From PS1 clade bacterium (GTDB lineage Bacteria; Pseudomonadota; Alphaproteobacteria; RS24), in assembly GCA_003331985.1 (NCBI GenBank), contig QOQK01000010.1:1-32631 (forward strand): DNA of 32,631 nucleotides. The letters run 5' to 3'. Shown in pieces: positions 7,438 to 15,229 of this stretch. The position numbers were made by a program, and so were the translations under genes. Positions within the stretch are counted from its first letter, which is position 1; the number at the start of each line of letters is the position of its first letter. Below the pieces are notes generated by a model. It worked only from the letters and a program-made list of their open reading frames with translations. It was not told the DNA's origin and made no database searches.

Positions 7438-9768
7438 TTAGAATGAGTAGGCTGCCTTAACCCCATATGTTGATGGAGTGCCGCCCCACGTAAGTCTGGT
7501 TAGAGCATTATCAAGAGCAAAGTCATGATATTCCTCATCAGTAATATTTTTACCAAATAGAGTGAGTTTCAGGCCATCACTATCACGCGTGTATGAAACA
7601 CTAGCATCTAGCAGTCCGTAAGATTCGGTTGCAATAGCCGCAGTTCCTGTGGCGTCATTTGTGAAATCATCAGTAAAAGCATAAGAAACTCTAAAGTCGA
7701 GCTCAGAACCACTAGCCATAGGTACATTATAGCTTGCAGCCACAGTGTATGTTAGTTCTGGAACTCTTTCGAATGGCAATGCTGCCGCTGCCGCGGGGTC
7801 AGTTGTTGGATCGTAACCGGCCGTACCATCAGCATCAAAACCTGAGAAGCTGTCATAGCCTGCGTCTGTATATCCAAGCGCACCCTCTAGCACAAAACTA
7901 TCAGTAAGGAAGGCTTTAGTCTCAATCTCAATACCCTCAATAGTTGCCTCAGCAGCATTAATTAGTCTCTGAATATTTCCTGAGGTACATGTGGTTAGAT
8001 TAATGGTGCATGGCTCAAGTGCAAGCTTTTGGATGTCAGTATATTCAGACTGAAAGATAGCTACATTTAAAAGAAGTTTTCCATCATTCAATATTGACTT
8101 AAAGCCTAACTCAATACTTTCAACTGTTTCGGGTCCTGGTCGACTATTCAAAAATGAGTCAATAGTACGAGCACGAGCATCAAATGAACCACTGCGGAAA
8201 CCCTCAGTATAACTTGCGTAAACATTTACATCGTCATTTACAAAGTACGTCAGAGCAACTTTTGGCGTTGTATCATCAAAACTTCCGCTCTGTGATAAGC
8301 CGATGTCATCCGAAAAGAGTGTATCGGGGGATGTTCCTGCTGATCTGCCTGGGCACGCACTAAAGTCTAAATTACATGAGCCAATAGCATTAAATATGAC
8401 GTCTTTTTCCTCATCAGTATAACGCCCACCCAATGTAAGCTTGAGTTGATCAGTAATCATGTAATCAAGTTCTGCAAATATACCCAGGGTTTCATGCTCA
8501 ATTTCAGTCACTCCAGATCTATCAAGTGTACCAATCAAACGCCTTTCACCAACAAAAAATTCTTGATCAAATGTACTCACTCCGACCACATAACTCAATT
8601 TGTCCGAGACATCTGCAGCATACCTAAGTTCCATAGTGGTCTGCTCTTGCTCCTCATGATTGTCAGGGAAGTGGAAGATAGTAAACGGAGTACCATCAAA
8701 GTCAGTACTTGAGTCGTAAGTAAGCTCTCTGTAAGAAGCAATACCTGTCAACTTACCATTTTGAGTTTGATAATTAAATTCCGCAATAAATGTATCCGTT
8801 TCAAGATCATTTCCGCCCATCAAGTTGTGATTAATTTCATACGGATCATTTGGCGGTGTATATCCCCATAGCTGCGATCTTCTGGCAGGCGCAGTTGGAT
8901 GCACAAAATTTCTACTATTAGCTGTGCCACTCTTATCTCTTAAGAACTCAGCCATTAGAGTTATGTCTAAGTTGTCATTTGGCGTAAAGTACAGCATTGG
9001 GCGGATAATTGTTAAGTCAACGTCAGGCTTAGTTCCAGAGCCACCCTGTCCAGCAAGGTCAAAATCTCCAGCAAAACCTCCGGCAGTTGGGTCGGGAACA
9101 ATTGTTCCTCCATTATTATCCTCCCAGTAACCATCACGGCTGCGGCTCATAAATGCAACTTTTGCTGATACTTTACCCTCTACTAGTGGGCCTTCGAAAC
9201 TTGCGGAAACATCGACACGATCATAATCACCGACTGTTAAGTTAACTTTACCACCAAACTCACCAGTGGGACGTGCAGTTCTAATAACAATTGCACCACC
9301 TGTAACATTTCTACCAAGAAGGGTCCCCTGAGGTCCTCTGAGAATTTCAACTGACTCTCTATCAAACATATCAAGGTTTGCTCCTACTGGAAAACCTAGA
9401 TAGACACCATCAACAATAACACCGACAGCGGGATCCAATGACCTCGTTGTTCCACTCACTCCGATACCTCTAATCAGAAAGTTTGGTGTTGATGCGAAAG
9501 TGGCAGATGGGTGAAGCGTAGCATTTGGTGCCAACCTACCGATATCAGTCAAATCAATTGAGTCGGTCGCTTCAATTAACTCAGCGTTTACAGCAGTAAC
9601 ACTACTGGCAATATCTTGAACTGATATACCAGTTGCACGCTTTTGAGACGTAACAACGATCTCATCAATTGCTTGAGCATTAGCCTCAACTGAAAAAAGT
9701 AAAACCGGCGCAATTAAAAATCCAAATACACCGAGCATTAAATATTTTAAATGTATAAACTTTTTCAT
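7438..9768 (-). CDS. TonB-dependent outer-membrane receptor
   Basis: 776 residues from the ATG at 9768. The signal peptide (MKKFIHLKYLMLGVFGF..., cleavage near EANA/QA) is followed by a TonB box-like DEIVVTSQKR (about 35-44). The plug domain shows FLIRGIGVSG and VEILRGPQGTLLGRNVTGGAI (140-160). A long beta-barrel follows with YTEGFRSGSFDAR and FGKNITDEEYHDF, ending in the aromatic residue F (VKAAYSF) expected of an outer-membrane barrel. It imports a ligand across the outer membrane using TonB energy. The catabolic neighbours suggest an organic growth substrate rather than iron, but this is inference. An upstream GTG (9780) would add four residues; the ATG is preferred because GGGGGG stands four bases before it. 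It is a single-gene unit with its own terminator and with repeated CTTATAAG elements upstream. Confidence 0.95.
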   Translation of the reverse strand: MKKFIHLKYLMLGVFGFLIAPVLLFSVEANAQAIDEIVVTSQKRATGISVQDIASSVTAVNAELIEATDSIDLTDIGRLAPNATLHPSATFASTPNFLIRGIGVSGTTRSLDPAVGVIVDGVYLGFPVGANLDMFDRESVEILRGPQGTLLGRNVTGGAIVIRTARPTGEFGGKVNLTVGDYDRVDVSASFEGPLVEGKVSAKVAFMSRSRDGYWEDNNGGTIVPDPTAGGFAGDFDLAGQGGSGTKPDVDLTIIRPMLYFTPNDNLDITLMAEFLRDKSGTANSRNFVHPTAPARRSQLWGYTPPNDPYEINHNLMGGNDLETDTFIAEFNYQTQNGKLTGIASYRELTYDSSTDFDGTPFTIFHFPDNHEEQEQTTMELRYAADVSDKLSYVVGVSTFDQEFFVGERRLIGTLDRSGVTEIEHETLGIFAELDYMITDQLKLTLGGRYTDEEKDVIFNAIGSCNLDFSACPGRSAGTSPDTLFSDDIGLSQSGSFDDTTPKVALTYFVNDDVNVYASYTEGFRSGSFDARARTIDSFLNSRPGPETVESIELGFKSILNDGKLLLNVAIFQSEYTDIQKLALEPCTINLTTCTSGNIQRLINAAEATIEGIEIETKAFLTDSFVLEGALGYTDAGYDSFSGFDADGTAGYDPTTDPAAAAALPFERVPELTYTVAASYNVPMASGSELDFRVSYAFTDDFTNDATGTAAIATESYGLLDASVSYTRDSDGLKLTLFGKNITDEEYHDFALDNALTRLTWGGTPSTYGVKAAYSF

Positions 9769-9772
9769 TATT

Positions 9773-9778
9773 CCCCCC
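9773..9778 (-). promoter_or_regulatory. Ribosome-binding site deciding the TonB-receptor start
   Basis: GGGGGG on the minus strand, four bases before ATG 9768. The longer GTG-initiated frame (9780) would bury this site inside the coding sequence. Confidence 0.6.
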
Positions 9779-9845
9779 ACTAGAAATTATTCCAATTCAC
9801 TAATATTTATTAACTTAAATTTGGAAGCAACTGTAAAATGCCACC

Positions 9846-9885
9846 CTTATAAGTCGAACGCCACTTATAAGAAAATCTTATAAAG
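9846..9885. promoter_or_regulatory. Triple CTTATAAG element upstream of the TonB receptor
   Basis: Three copies of a palindromic octamer occur within 40 bases: CTTATAAG at 9846-9853 and 9864-9871, and CTTATAAAG at 9877-9885. The second and third make a perfect inverted repeat TTATAAG-N5-CTTATAA (9865-9883), whose TATAAG-N5-CTTATA core is identical to that of 5474-5492. The first and second make TATAAG-N10-CTTATA. The block is about 97 bases upstream of the receptor start and begins about 36 bases after the LysR stop. This layout fits a LysR-type activator occupying adjoining sites; the regulator itself is inferred to be the product of the neighbouring gene. Confidence 0.6.
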
Positions 9886-9920
9886 CACATAGCTATTAAT
9901 TCTTTAAAAGATTAATAATT

Positions 9921-10844
9921 TTACAAACCAACAAAAGCGTCTCTTTCCAAATAAAAACTTTCAACCATGTCTAACTCAATAGGCGAAAGTAGCTCATTGG
10001 ACCTTGTAACAAGCTTTATTTTTAAAGTTAGATCAAAATCATCAATTTCTAAAACTTTAAATAATCCCTGATTAACTTCATTTTTAAAAAACTTCTCTGG
10101 CGCCATAATCACATAGTTCGTATCAGAAACTATAGGCACCGCGAGTTTGACACTTTCTAAATTGCCTGCCGGAAAGTTTTTTTCTAGCTTATTTATTTGC
10201 TGCTGAGTTTCCAGCCTATCAAAAATATACTTTTTTGAACTGACTGTATGATATGTAATCACTGGATATTGAATTAAATTAAAGCAATAAATGTTATCAA
10301 GCTTTGTTAATGGATGATCGAAACGGGCATAGAAGTTGACCTTCAAATTAATAAAATCTTCTTGCGTAATTTCTTGGTCAACTGCATCTAAGTGATTAGC
10401 AGTTATAAAAAAGTTAATCTCTTGTCGAAGTAGCTTTTCCCTAAGTTCATACCAATATCCGCTTATAAATTTAGGGTAAACTTCTTTATTTTTATTACAA
10501 AAACTCTTTAGTGCTCCGGGCAATATACTCTCGGCAACAATATTTCCGACACCAAAATCAACACTTCCTGTATTTTTTTTCGTTATACTTTTTAGCTGTA
10601 ACAAAATATCGTCGACATTTTTAATTATACTCCCCCCTTCGTTTGATAAAAAATCACTATAAATATTAGATCGAACCACACCGTTTGTATCACGATAAAA
10701 AAGTGTAACATCAAGCTTTTCTTCTAATTTTGATATAGCCATGCTTAATGCTGGCTGAGAGATTCCAGCATGTTTTGCAGCTTGACTAAAATTTTTATAT
10801 TTATCTAAAAGCGCAACGTATCTTAATTCTTTAAATGTAATCAT
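9921..10844 (-). CDS. LysR-family transcriptional regulator
   Basis: 307 residues. The N-terminal winged helix-turn-helix is plain: FKELRYVALLDKYKNFSQAA, then HAGISQPALSMAISKLEEKLDVTLFYRD (about residues 3-52), followed by the linker helix. A periplasmic-binding-like effector domain occupies about 90-300 (for example GVGNIVAESILPGAL). The product should sense a pathway compound and activate nearby promoters. It is transcribed away from the MFS-ligase unit, with a perfect inverted repeat (10857-10879) just before its own ATG, the usual position for autoregulation. No good ribosome site precedes the ATG. The gene is strongly AT-rich, with many Lys, Asn and Ile codons, like the rest of the left-hand minus-strand block. 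Confidence 0.95.
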   Translation of the reverse strand: MITFKELRYVALLDKYKNFSQAAKHAGISQPALSMAISKLEEKLDVTLFYRDTNGVVRSNIYSDFLSNEGGSIIKNVDDILLQLKSITKKNTGSVDFGVGNIVAESILPGALKSFCNKNKEVYPKFISGYWYELREKLLRQEINFFITANHLDAVDQEITQEDFINLKVNFYARFDHPLTKLDNIYCFNLIQYPVITYHTVSSKKYIFDRLETQQQINKLEKNFPAGNLESVKLAVPIVSDTNYVIMAPEKFFKNEVNQGLFKVLEIDDFDLTLKIKLVTRSNELLSPIELDMVESFYLERDAFVGL

Positions 10845-10856
10845 TAGATAAATCTA

Positions 10857-10879
10857 TTGATAGGCTATGCGCCTATCAA
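10857..10879. promoter_or_regulatory. Perfect inverted repeat in the lysR/MFS divergent promoter
   Basis: TTGATAGGC-TATGC-GCCTATCAA: 9-base arms without mismatch around a 5-base spacer, containing ATA-N11-TAT (a T-N11-A LysR box). It is 13 bases before the lysR start and about 110 bases before the likely MFS start, so one site could serve autorepression and divergent activation. Further small repeats lie in the same gap (10845-10989): GCATA and TATGC flanking 7 bases around 10880-10896, and the palindrome ACTTGCAAGT near 10927-10936. Confidence 0.65.
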
Positions 10880-10989
10880 GCATAAAAAAGCTATGCCTCG
10901 TAATCACAAAATTTGTTTTAAATGAGACTTGCAAGTTGCAACATTTTATTGGAGCTTGGGTTTCCTTTTGGATTATGAAAGTGTTTAAC

Positions 10990-12309
10990 ATGTCATCTGA
11001 AGCTGAAAACCAATCAAGCAGTAGTTTTTATACATGGTCAATATTAATACTTTTTACTTTAACCTACACATTTTCATTTGTTGATAGGCAAGTCATAAAC
11101 CTTCTGGTTGAACCTATTAAAGATGATATGAACCTCTCAGATGTTCAAATTAGTTATCTCCAGGGTTTGATTTTTGTAATCCCATATGTGCTTCTGAGCA
11201 TTCCCATTGGCAGACTTGTGGATGTATTTTCAAGAATTTATGTAATCATTGGAGGTATTCTTGTCTGGAGCTTTGCTACTATCGCAGCAGGTCTATCAGG
11301 AAATTATACGCAACTTGCATTTGCAAGAGGTTTTGTTGGCGCTGGAGAGGCTGCGCTTACCCCCGCAGTTTGGTCGATGTTTCCAGATATCTTTAATAAA
11401 AATCAATTAGCATTGGCGATGAGTATTTTTTCAATGGCCCCATATCTTGGAGCTGGGATTGCATTAATTGCGGGAGCGCAAGTTATTGAGATTTCTAAAT
11501 CCTCACCACCTCTTGAAATACCTGTATTCGGTATCCTTCAACCCTGGCAAGTAACACTTATAATCTGTGGTGCTCCTGGAATAATTTTTGCTTTAATTTA
11601 CGCGTTTATGAAAGAGCCAAAAAGAACCGCTTCAGCATACGAAACTGACGATGCAATGCCATTATCAGAGGCATTAAGTTTCATGAAGAAAAATTGGAAA
11701 GTCTATTTAGCTTTCTTGGGCGGCTCACCATTTATGATTATTCTTCTTTACAGTATTCAAGCATGGTCTCCGACACTGCTGATTAGAGTCCACGAGTGGG
11801 ATATTTCAGATGCTGGCCGAATTTATGGTTTAGTGGCCTTGGTCACTGGTAGTTTAGGCGTCCTATCATCACCCATAGTTGCTCGTTTAATGCAAAACTT
11901 CAACATCAAGGGCTATCCATTATTGATGCTCATGATGAGTACCACCCTTACTGCCATGTTTTTATTTATTGCCGGACAGCAGAGTGATGGAATGAACTGC
12001 TTAATATTCTTAGCGCTTGCAAGTTTTTTTGTTACCATACCCCTGCCGCAGCTAGCTGTTACACTTCAAACCATATCCCCTAATAAAATGCGAGGAATGG
12101 TTGCTGGTATCTTTGTTGTAACTGGCAATGTAATGGGCATGGGTTTAGGCCCAACATTCGTCGCGTTCTTCACAGAGAATATTTTCCAGGATCCAATGAG
12201 TGTCGGCTTATCAATGGGGTTACTTGGTCTTTTCTCAGCGCCTATTGCGATGATTATCTATATTAATGGCTATAAAGACCTTATCGCCATCACCGCAAAA
12301 CAAAGCTAA
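10990..12309 (+). CDS. MFS transporter, spinster-like
   Basis: A 12-helix major facilitator of about 439 residues from ATG 10990 (MSSEAENQSSSSFYTW). TM1 carries LTYTFSFVDRQVINLLVEPIKDDMNLSDVQ. The loop between TM2 and TM3 reads GRLVDVFSRI, followed by the TM4 region RGFVGAGEAALTPAVWSM, all typical of the spinster-type MFS branch common beside TonB receptors in catabolic clusters. It should carry an organic acid or pathway substrate across the inner membrane. The frame is open back to 10867, and an ATG at 10975 is also possible. The longer start is unlikely because it would overlap the promoter region and add a non-homologous leader. The stop overlaps the next start (TAATG at 12307-12311), giving translational coupling with the NmrA-like gene. 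Confidence 0.92.
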   Translation: MSSEAENQSSSSFYTWSILILFTLTYTFSFVDRQVINLLVEPIKDDMNLSDVQISYLQGLIFVIPYVLLSIPIGRLVDVFSRIYVIIGGILVWSFATIAAGLSGNYTQLAFARGFVGAGEAALTPAVWSMFPDIFNKNQLALAMSIFSMAPYLGAGIALIAGAQVIEISKSSPPLEIPVFGILQPWQVTLIICGAPGIIFALIYAFMKEPKRTASAYETDDAMPLSEALSFMKKNWKVYLAFLGGSPFMIILLYSIQAWSPTLLIRVHEWDISDAGRIYGLVALVTGSLGVLSSPIVARLMQNFNIKGYPLLMLMMSTTLTAMFLFIAGQQSDGMNCLIFLALASFFVTIPLPQLAVTLQTISPNKMRGMVAGIFVVTGNVMGMGLGPTFVAFFTENIFQDPMSVGLSMGLLGLFSAPIAMIIYINGYKDLIAITAKQS

Positions 12310-13229
12310 TGAAATTATGTATTATCGGCGGAACTGGTCAGCAAGGCTATCAACAAGTTCTTGCCGGTCTGGAACAAGGGCATGAGGTGGTAGCTGTCGG
12401 TCAGTCACGTGCATTAAGCCATCAGGCAAAATTGAAAAACGAAAACCTTAGCTGGAAAAAAGCTGACCTCGCAAATAAATCGGAAATCATCCTCGCATTG
12501 CAAGCAGTGGATTATGTTTTAATCAATATGCCCTCATCGTCCTTTAACGATGAGAATAAACTTCTCAGCATGTTTGATAACCTCCTCACTGCTTGCGATA
12601 TAGCAGAACCTAAAAAAATCATATTTAACACCAGCATGTATGTTGCAGATGGGGATGTACAATTTCAAGCGCCCCGCGTCCGACGGGAAATGATTAATCG
12701 GCTGCAGCAATCTTTACACTCTAATGTGACTGTCAAACCAGTCATCTATATGGATAACCTGCTCGCCACATGGGCGCGGCCTGGCATTACAGAACAAAAA
12801 GTTTTTTGTTATCCGCATCATGAAAAACTTGATGTCTCATGGATAAGCCTTCGTGATGTCGCCAATATAATGCTGGCTCTGACAGAAAAGAATGAATTTG
12901 ATGGCCAAGAAATTACTATTGGAGGCCCTGAAGCTCTCAAGGGGGACGATATAGCGCGACATCTTTCAAAATCTCTAGGCCTTAACATTGAGTTTCAATC
13001 CATGCCTATTCCAGAATTTGGAAAAATTATGGCTGGTTTATTTGCGGATAGGAACTCTTTTGATGCAAAAAAAATATCCGATGAATTGGTAAAAGTTTAC
13101 ACTTGGTATAACTCGTCCCCCCTTGAGCCTTTCAAGGTAGACATGCAACCACTAATTGATAAATTGGATGTTAGGTTAACTTATTTTTCAGAGTGGATAA
13201 AAAAAGTAGACTGGGAGAGAGATGATTAA
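12309..13229 (+). CDS. NmrA-like NAD(P)-binding protein (atypical SDR)
   Basis: 306 residues beginning MKLCIIGGTGQQGYQQ, the GGxGxxG dinucleotide-binding loop of NmrA/YwnB-type atypical SDRs. Later segments fit the extended fold of this family: VDYVLINMPS, PKKIIFNTSMYVADG, VIYMDNLLATWARPGI and WISLRDVANIMLAL. Members act as NAD(P)H-dependent reductases (isoflavone reductase-like) or redox sensors. No classical YxxxK pair is obvious, so the reaction is unknown. Its ATG overlaps the MFS stop by one base, and its end overlaps the next ligase start by 8 bases. It is therefore an integral part of the MFS-NmrA-ligase-SnoaL operon. Confidence 0.82.
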   Translation: MKLCIIGGTGQQGYQQVLAGLEQGHEVVAVGQSRALSHQAKLKNENLSWKKADLANKSEIILALQAVDYVLINMPSSSFNDENKLLSMFDNLLTACDIAEPKKIIFNTSMYVADGDVQFQAPRVRREMINRLQQSLHSNVTVKPVIYMDNLLATWARPGITEQKVFCYPHHEKLDVSWISLRDVANIMLALTEKNEFDGQEITIGGPEALKGDDIARHLSKSLGLNIEFQSMPIPEFGKIMAGLFADRNSFDAKKISDELVKVYTWYNSSPLEPFKVDMQPLIDKLDVRLTYFSEWIKKVDWERDD

Positions 13230-14760
13230 TATCGGAAATATCGTTACCAAACAGGCAAATCTTAAAGCTAATAAACTGGCGGTTTACGACCAACCAAATG
13301 ATAAAAGAGTTTCCTTCTCTGAACTCAATAATATGGTCAATAAAATCGCCAACACCCTCCTCGAATTAGGGGTTGATAAAGGTGACAGGGTCTCCATTCT
13401 ATCGCAAAACTGCGTTGAATATTTTGCACTATTTTTTGCTTGTGCCAAAACCGGCGCCGTTCTGCAAACTCTTAATTGGAGGTTAGCGGATCAGGAAATT
13501 TTAAAAATTATGTCTAATGGTGACCCGAAAGTCTTTATTTATCAGGGACGGTTTTCTGAGACTGCTGAGCATCTCAAAAGCACAGAAAATAATGTTGCGC
13601 ATTGGCTGGGATATGGTCCGGAAACAGACAATTCATTATACACAACAATCGAGCCAGCCAGTACTCAAGAACCAAAGCCTGACTGGACTGTCGGTGGGGA
13701 GGACCCACTTTTTATTCTTTATACTGGTGGCACAACAGGCGACTCTAAAGGTGCGCTTCATTCTCATCTCTCTGCCTATTTCGGAATGCTAAACCAAACG
13801 GTTGCCGAGGGTATTGGCCCTGATAGCGTTTACATGCTCACCGGTCAGATGTTCCATATTCCTGTCTTACTTGCAGTAAATTACACAGCGCACGGATGCC
13901 CTGTCGTGTTAATGAATTTCGATGCCGAGCTTGCGCTGCGCCTGATTGAGACTGAGCGTGTTTCCGGCTTTCTTGGCATTACAACAATGCTGAACTGGAT
14001 GATGGCAGTTGAAGGCTTCGAGAAATACGATTTGTCGAGCCTACAATGTGTGCAATATGGCGGCGGTCCCATGCCGTCACGTGTCATTAAGGAGGTAGTT
14101 GAGAAACTGCCATGTCGCATCATTCAGGGCTATGGCCAAACCGAGGGCACGACCATGACCTTCCTTTCGCATGAAGATCATATTAGAGCGGTTGTGAATG
14201 GTGAAAATACAGAACGCTTGCTGTCTTGTGGGCGCGAAGGGTTTGTAACAACAGTACGAGTGGTTGACGAACTAGGAAATGATGTACCGCTAGACGGGGA
14301 AACACCCGGAGAGATTATCGTTAAATCCCCAGCGAATATGATTGGTTATTATCAACGCGATGACCTAACCGCGAATACCATCAAAGACGGCTGGATGTGG
14401 ACCGGCGATATCGCGACTATGGATAGTGAGCATTATGTATTTATAAAAGATCGGGCTAAAGATATGATTATCTCAGGCGGGGAAAATATTTATTCCGTTC
14501 AGGTCGAGGAGGCAATTTGTAAACATCCTGCGGTTATCGAAGCAGCTGTGATTGGTATCCCCGATGATGAGTGGGGCGAATCAGTTAAAGCCTATGTTGT
14601 ATTGAAACCAGACACACTAACTACCGAGCAGGAAATAATTGATGAGGCCAAAAAGAATTTGGCATCTTACCAGAAACCTAAATTTGTGGAGTTTATCGAT
14701 GAACTTCCCAAAGCGCCTACTGGGAAAATTTTAAAACGTATTCTGCGTGAGCAGAATTAA
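13222..14760 (+). CDS. Acyl-CoA ligase / AMP-dependent synthetase (ANL family)
   Basis: 512 residues with complete adenylate-forming motifs: LYTGGTTGDSKGALHSH (167-182), QGYGQTEG (302-309), WTGDIATMD, the hinge KDRAKDMIISGGENIYS and the catalytic lysine K502 in PKAPTGKILKR. P-loop position 169 is G (TGGTTG) where TSGTTG is more usual; TGGTTG is a known variant. It should make a CoA thioester from a carboxylic acid entering with or after the MFS carrier. GGGAG lies four bases before the ATG, inside the previous gene. It is followed 14 bases later by a SnoaL-like gene, so enzyme and small protein may act on the same intermediate. Substrate unknown; medium-chain, aryl or alicyclic acids are all possible. 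Confidence 0.94.
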   Translation: MINIGNIVTKQANLKANKLAVYDQPNDKRVSFSELNNMVNKIANTLLELGVDKGDRVSILSQNCVEYFALFFACAKTGAVLQTLNWRLADQEILKIMSNGDPKVFIYQGRFSETAEHLKSTENNVAHWLGYGPETDNSLYTTIEPASTQEPKPDWTVGGEDPLFILYTGGTTGDSKGALHSHLSAYFGMLNQTVAEGIGPDSVYMLTGQMFHIPVLLAVNYTAHGCPVVLMNFDAELALRLIETERVSGFLGITTMLNWMMAVEGFEKYDLSSLQCVQYGGGPMPSRVIKEVVEKLPCRIIQGYGQTEGTTMTFLSHEDHIRAVVNGENTERLLSCGREGFVTTVRVVDELGNDVPLDGETPGEIIVKSPANMIGYYQRDDLTANTIKDGWMWTGDIATMDSEHYVFIKDRAKDMIISGGENIYSVQVEEAICKHPAVIEAAVIGIPDDEWGESVKAYVVLKPDTLTTEQEIIDEAKKNLASYQKPKFVEFIDELPKAPTGKILKRILREQN

Positions 14761-14774
14761 TTTGGGAGGATAAA

Positions 14775-15218
14775 ATGACGACACCTAGAGAATTGGTTAA
14801 CAGTTTTTACGAGTCAATTATTAAGGGGGATATGGAATTATACCAGTCCATTATTCATGATGAATATGAAGTATCAGTTCCGGCTAATAGAGGAGTGCTC
14901 AGCGGCACTTACGGACGCGAGAAAGTTTTAAATGAAGTCTTTCCTACTGTTGTGGGCAAACTTAACCTTGAAGATTTTACGTTCTGTAAGAATTTTAAAA
15001 TCATGTGTGAAGACGAGAACTGGATTGTCGTAATCTGCGAAGCTGAGGGTACATCTATAAGTGGTGAGCGTTATGACCAAACCTATGCTCATCTGTTCAG
15101 CTTTAAGGATGAAAAAATCAAGCGGCTTATCGAGTTTCAGGATACAGCTTTGGCAGATCGTGCTCTATGGGGAAATGATACGCCATTCGTTGAGCCTGAT
15201 AAGCCCTTTACATACTAA
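14775..15218 (+). CDS. SnoaL/NTF2-like protein
   Basis: 147 residues beginning MTTPRELVNSFYESIIKGD, the standard first helix of SnoaL-like NTF2-fold proteins. It continues with ...DEYEVSVPANRGVLSGTYGREKVLNEVFPTVVGK and the C-terminal strand YAHLFSFKDEKIKRLIEFQDTALADRAL, characteristic of the ketosteroid isomerase-like/SnoaL_2 group. These proteins act as isomerases, cyclases or hydratases, or as fold-only partners; the catalytic residues cannot be assigned by eye. The ribosome site GGGAGG is excellent. It is the last gene of the plus-strand MFS operon and converges with the Rieske gene, 11 bases between stops. Confidence 0.85.
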   Translation: MTTPRELVNSFYESIIKGDMELYQSIIHDEYEVSVPANRGVLSGTYGREKVLNEVFPTVVGKLNLEDFTFCKNFKIMCEDENWIVVICEAEGTSISGERYDQTYAHLFSFKDEKIKRLIEFQDTALADRALWGNDTPFVEPDKPFTY

Positions 15219-15229
15219 TAACAGATATA

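Noticed and set aside
9891-9920. AT-only hairpin ATTAAT...ATTAAT after the lysR stop
   Set aside because: Stem is AT-only with a bulge, the loop is too small and no T tract follows on the minus strand.
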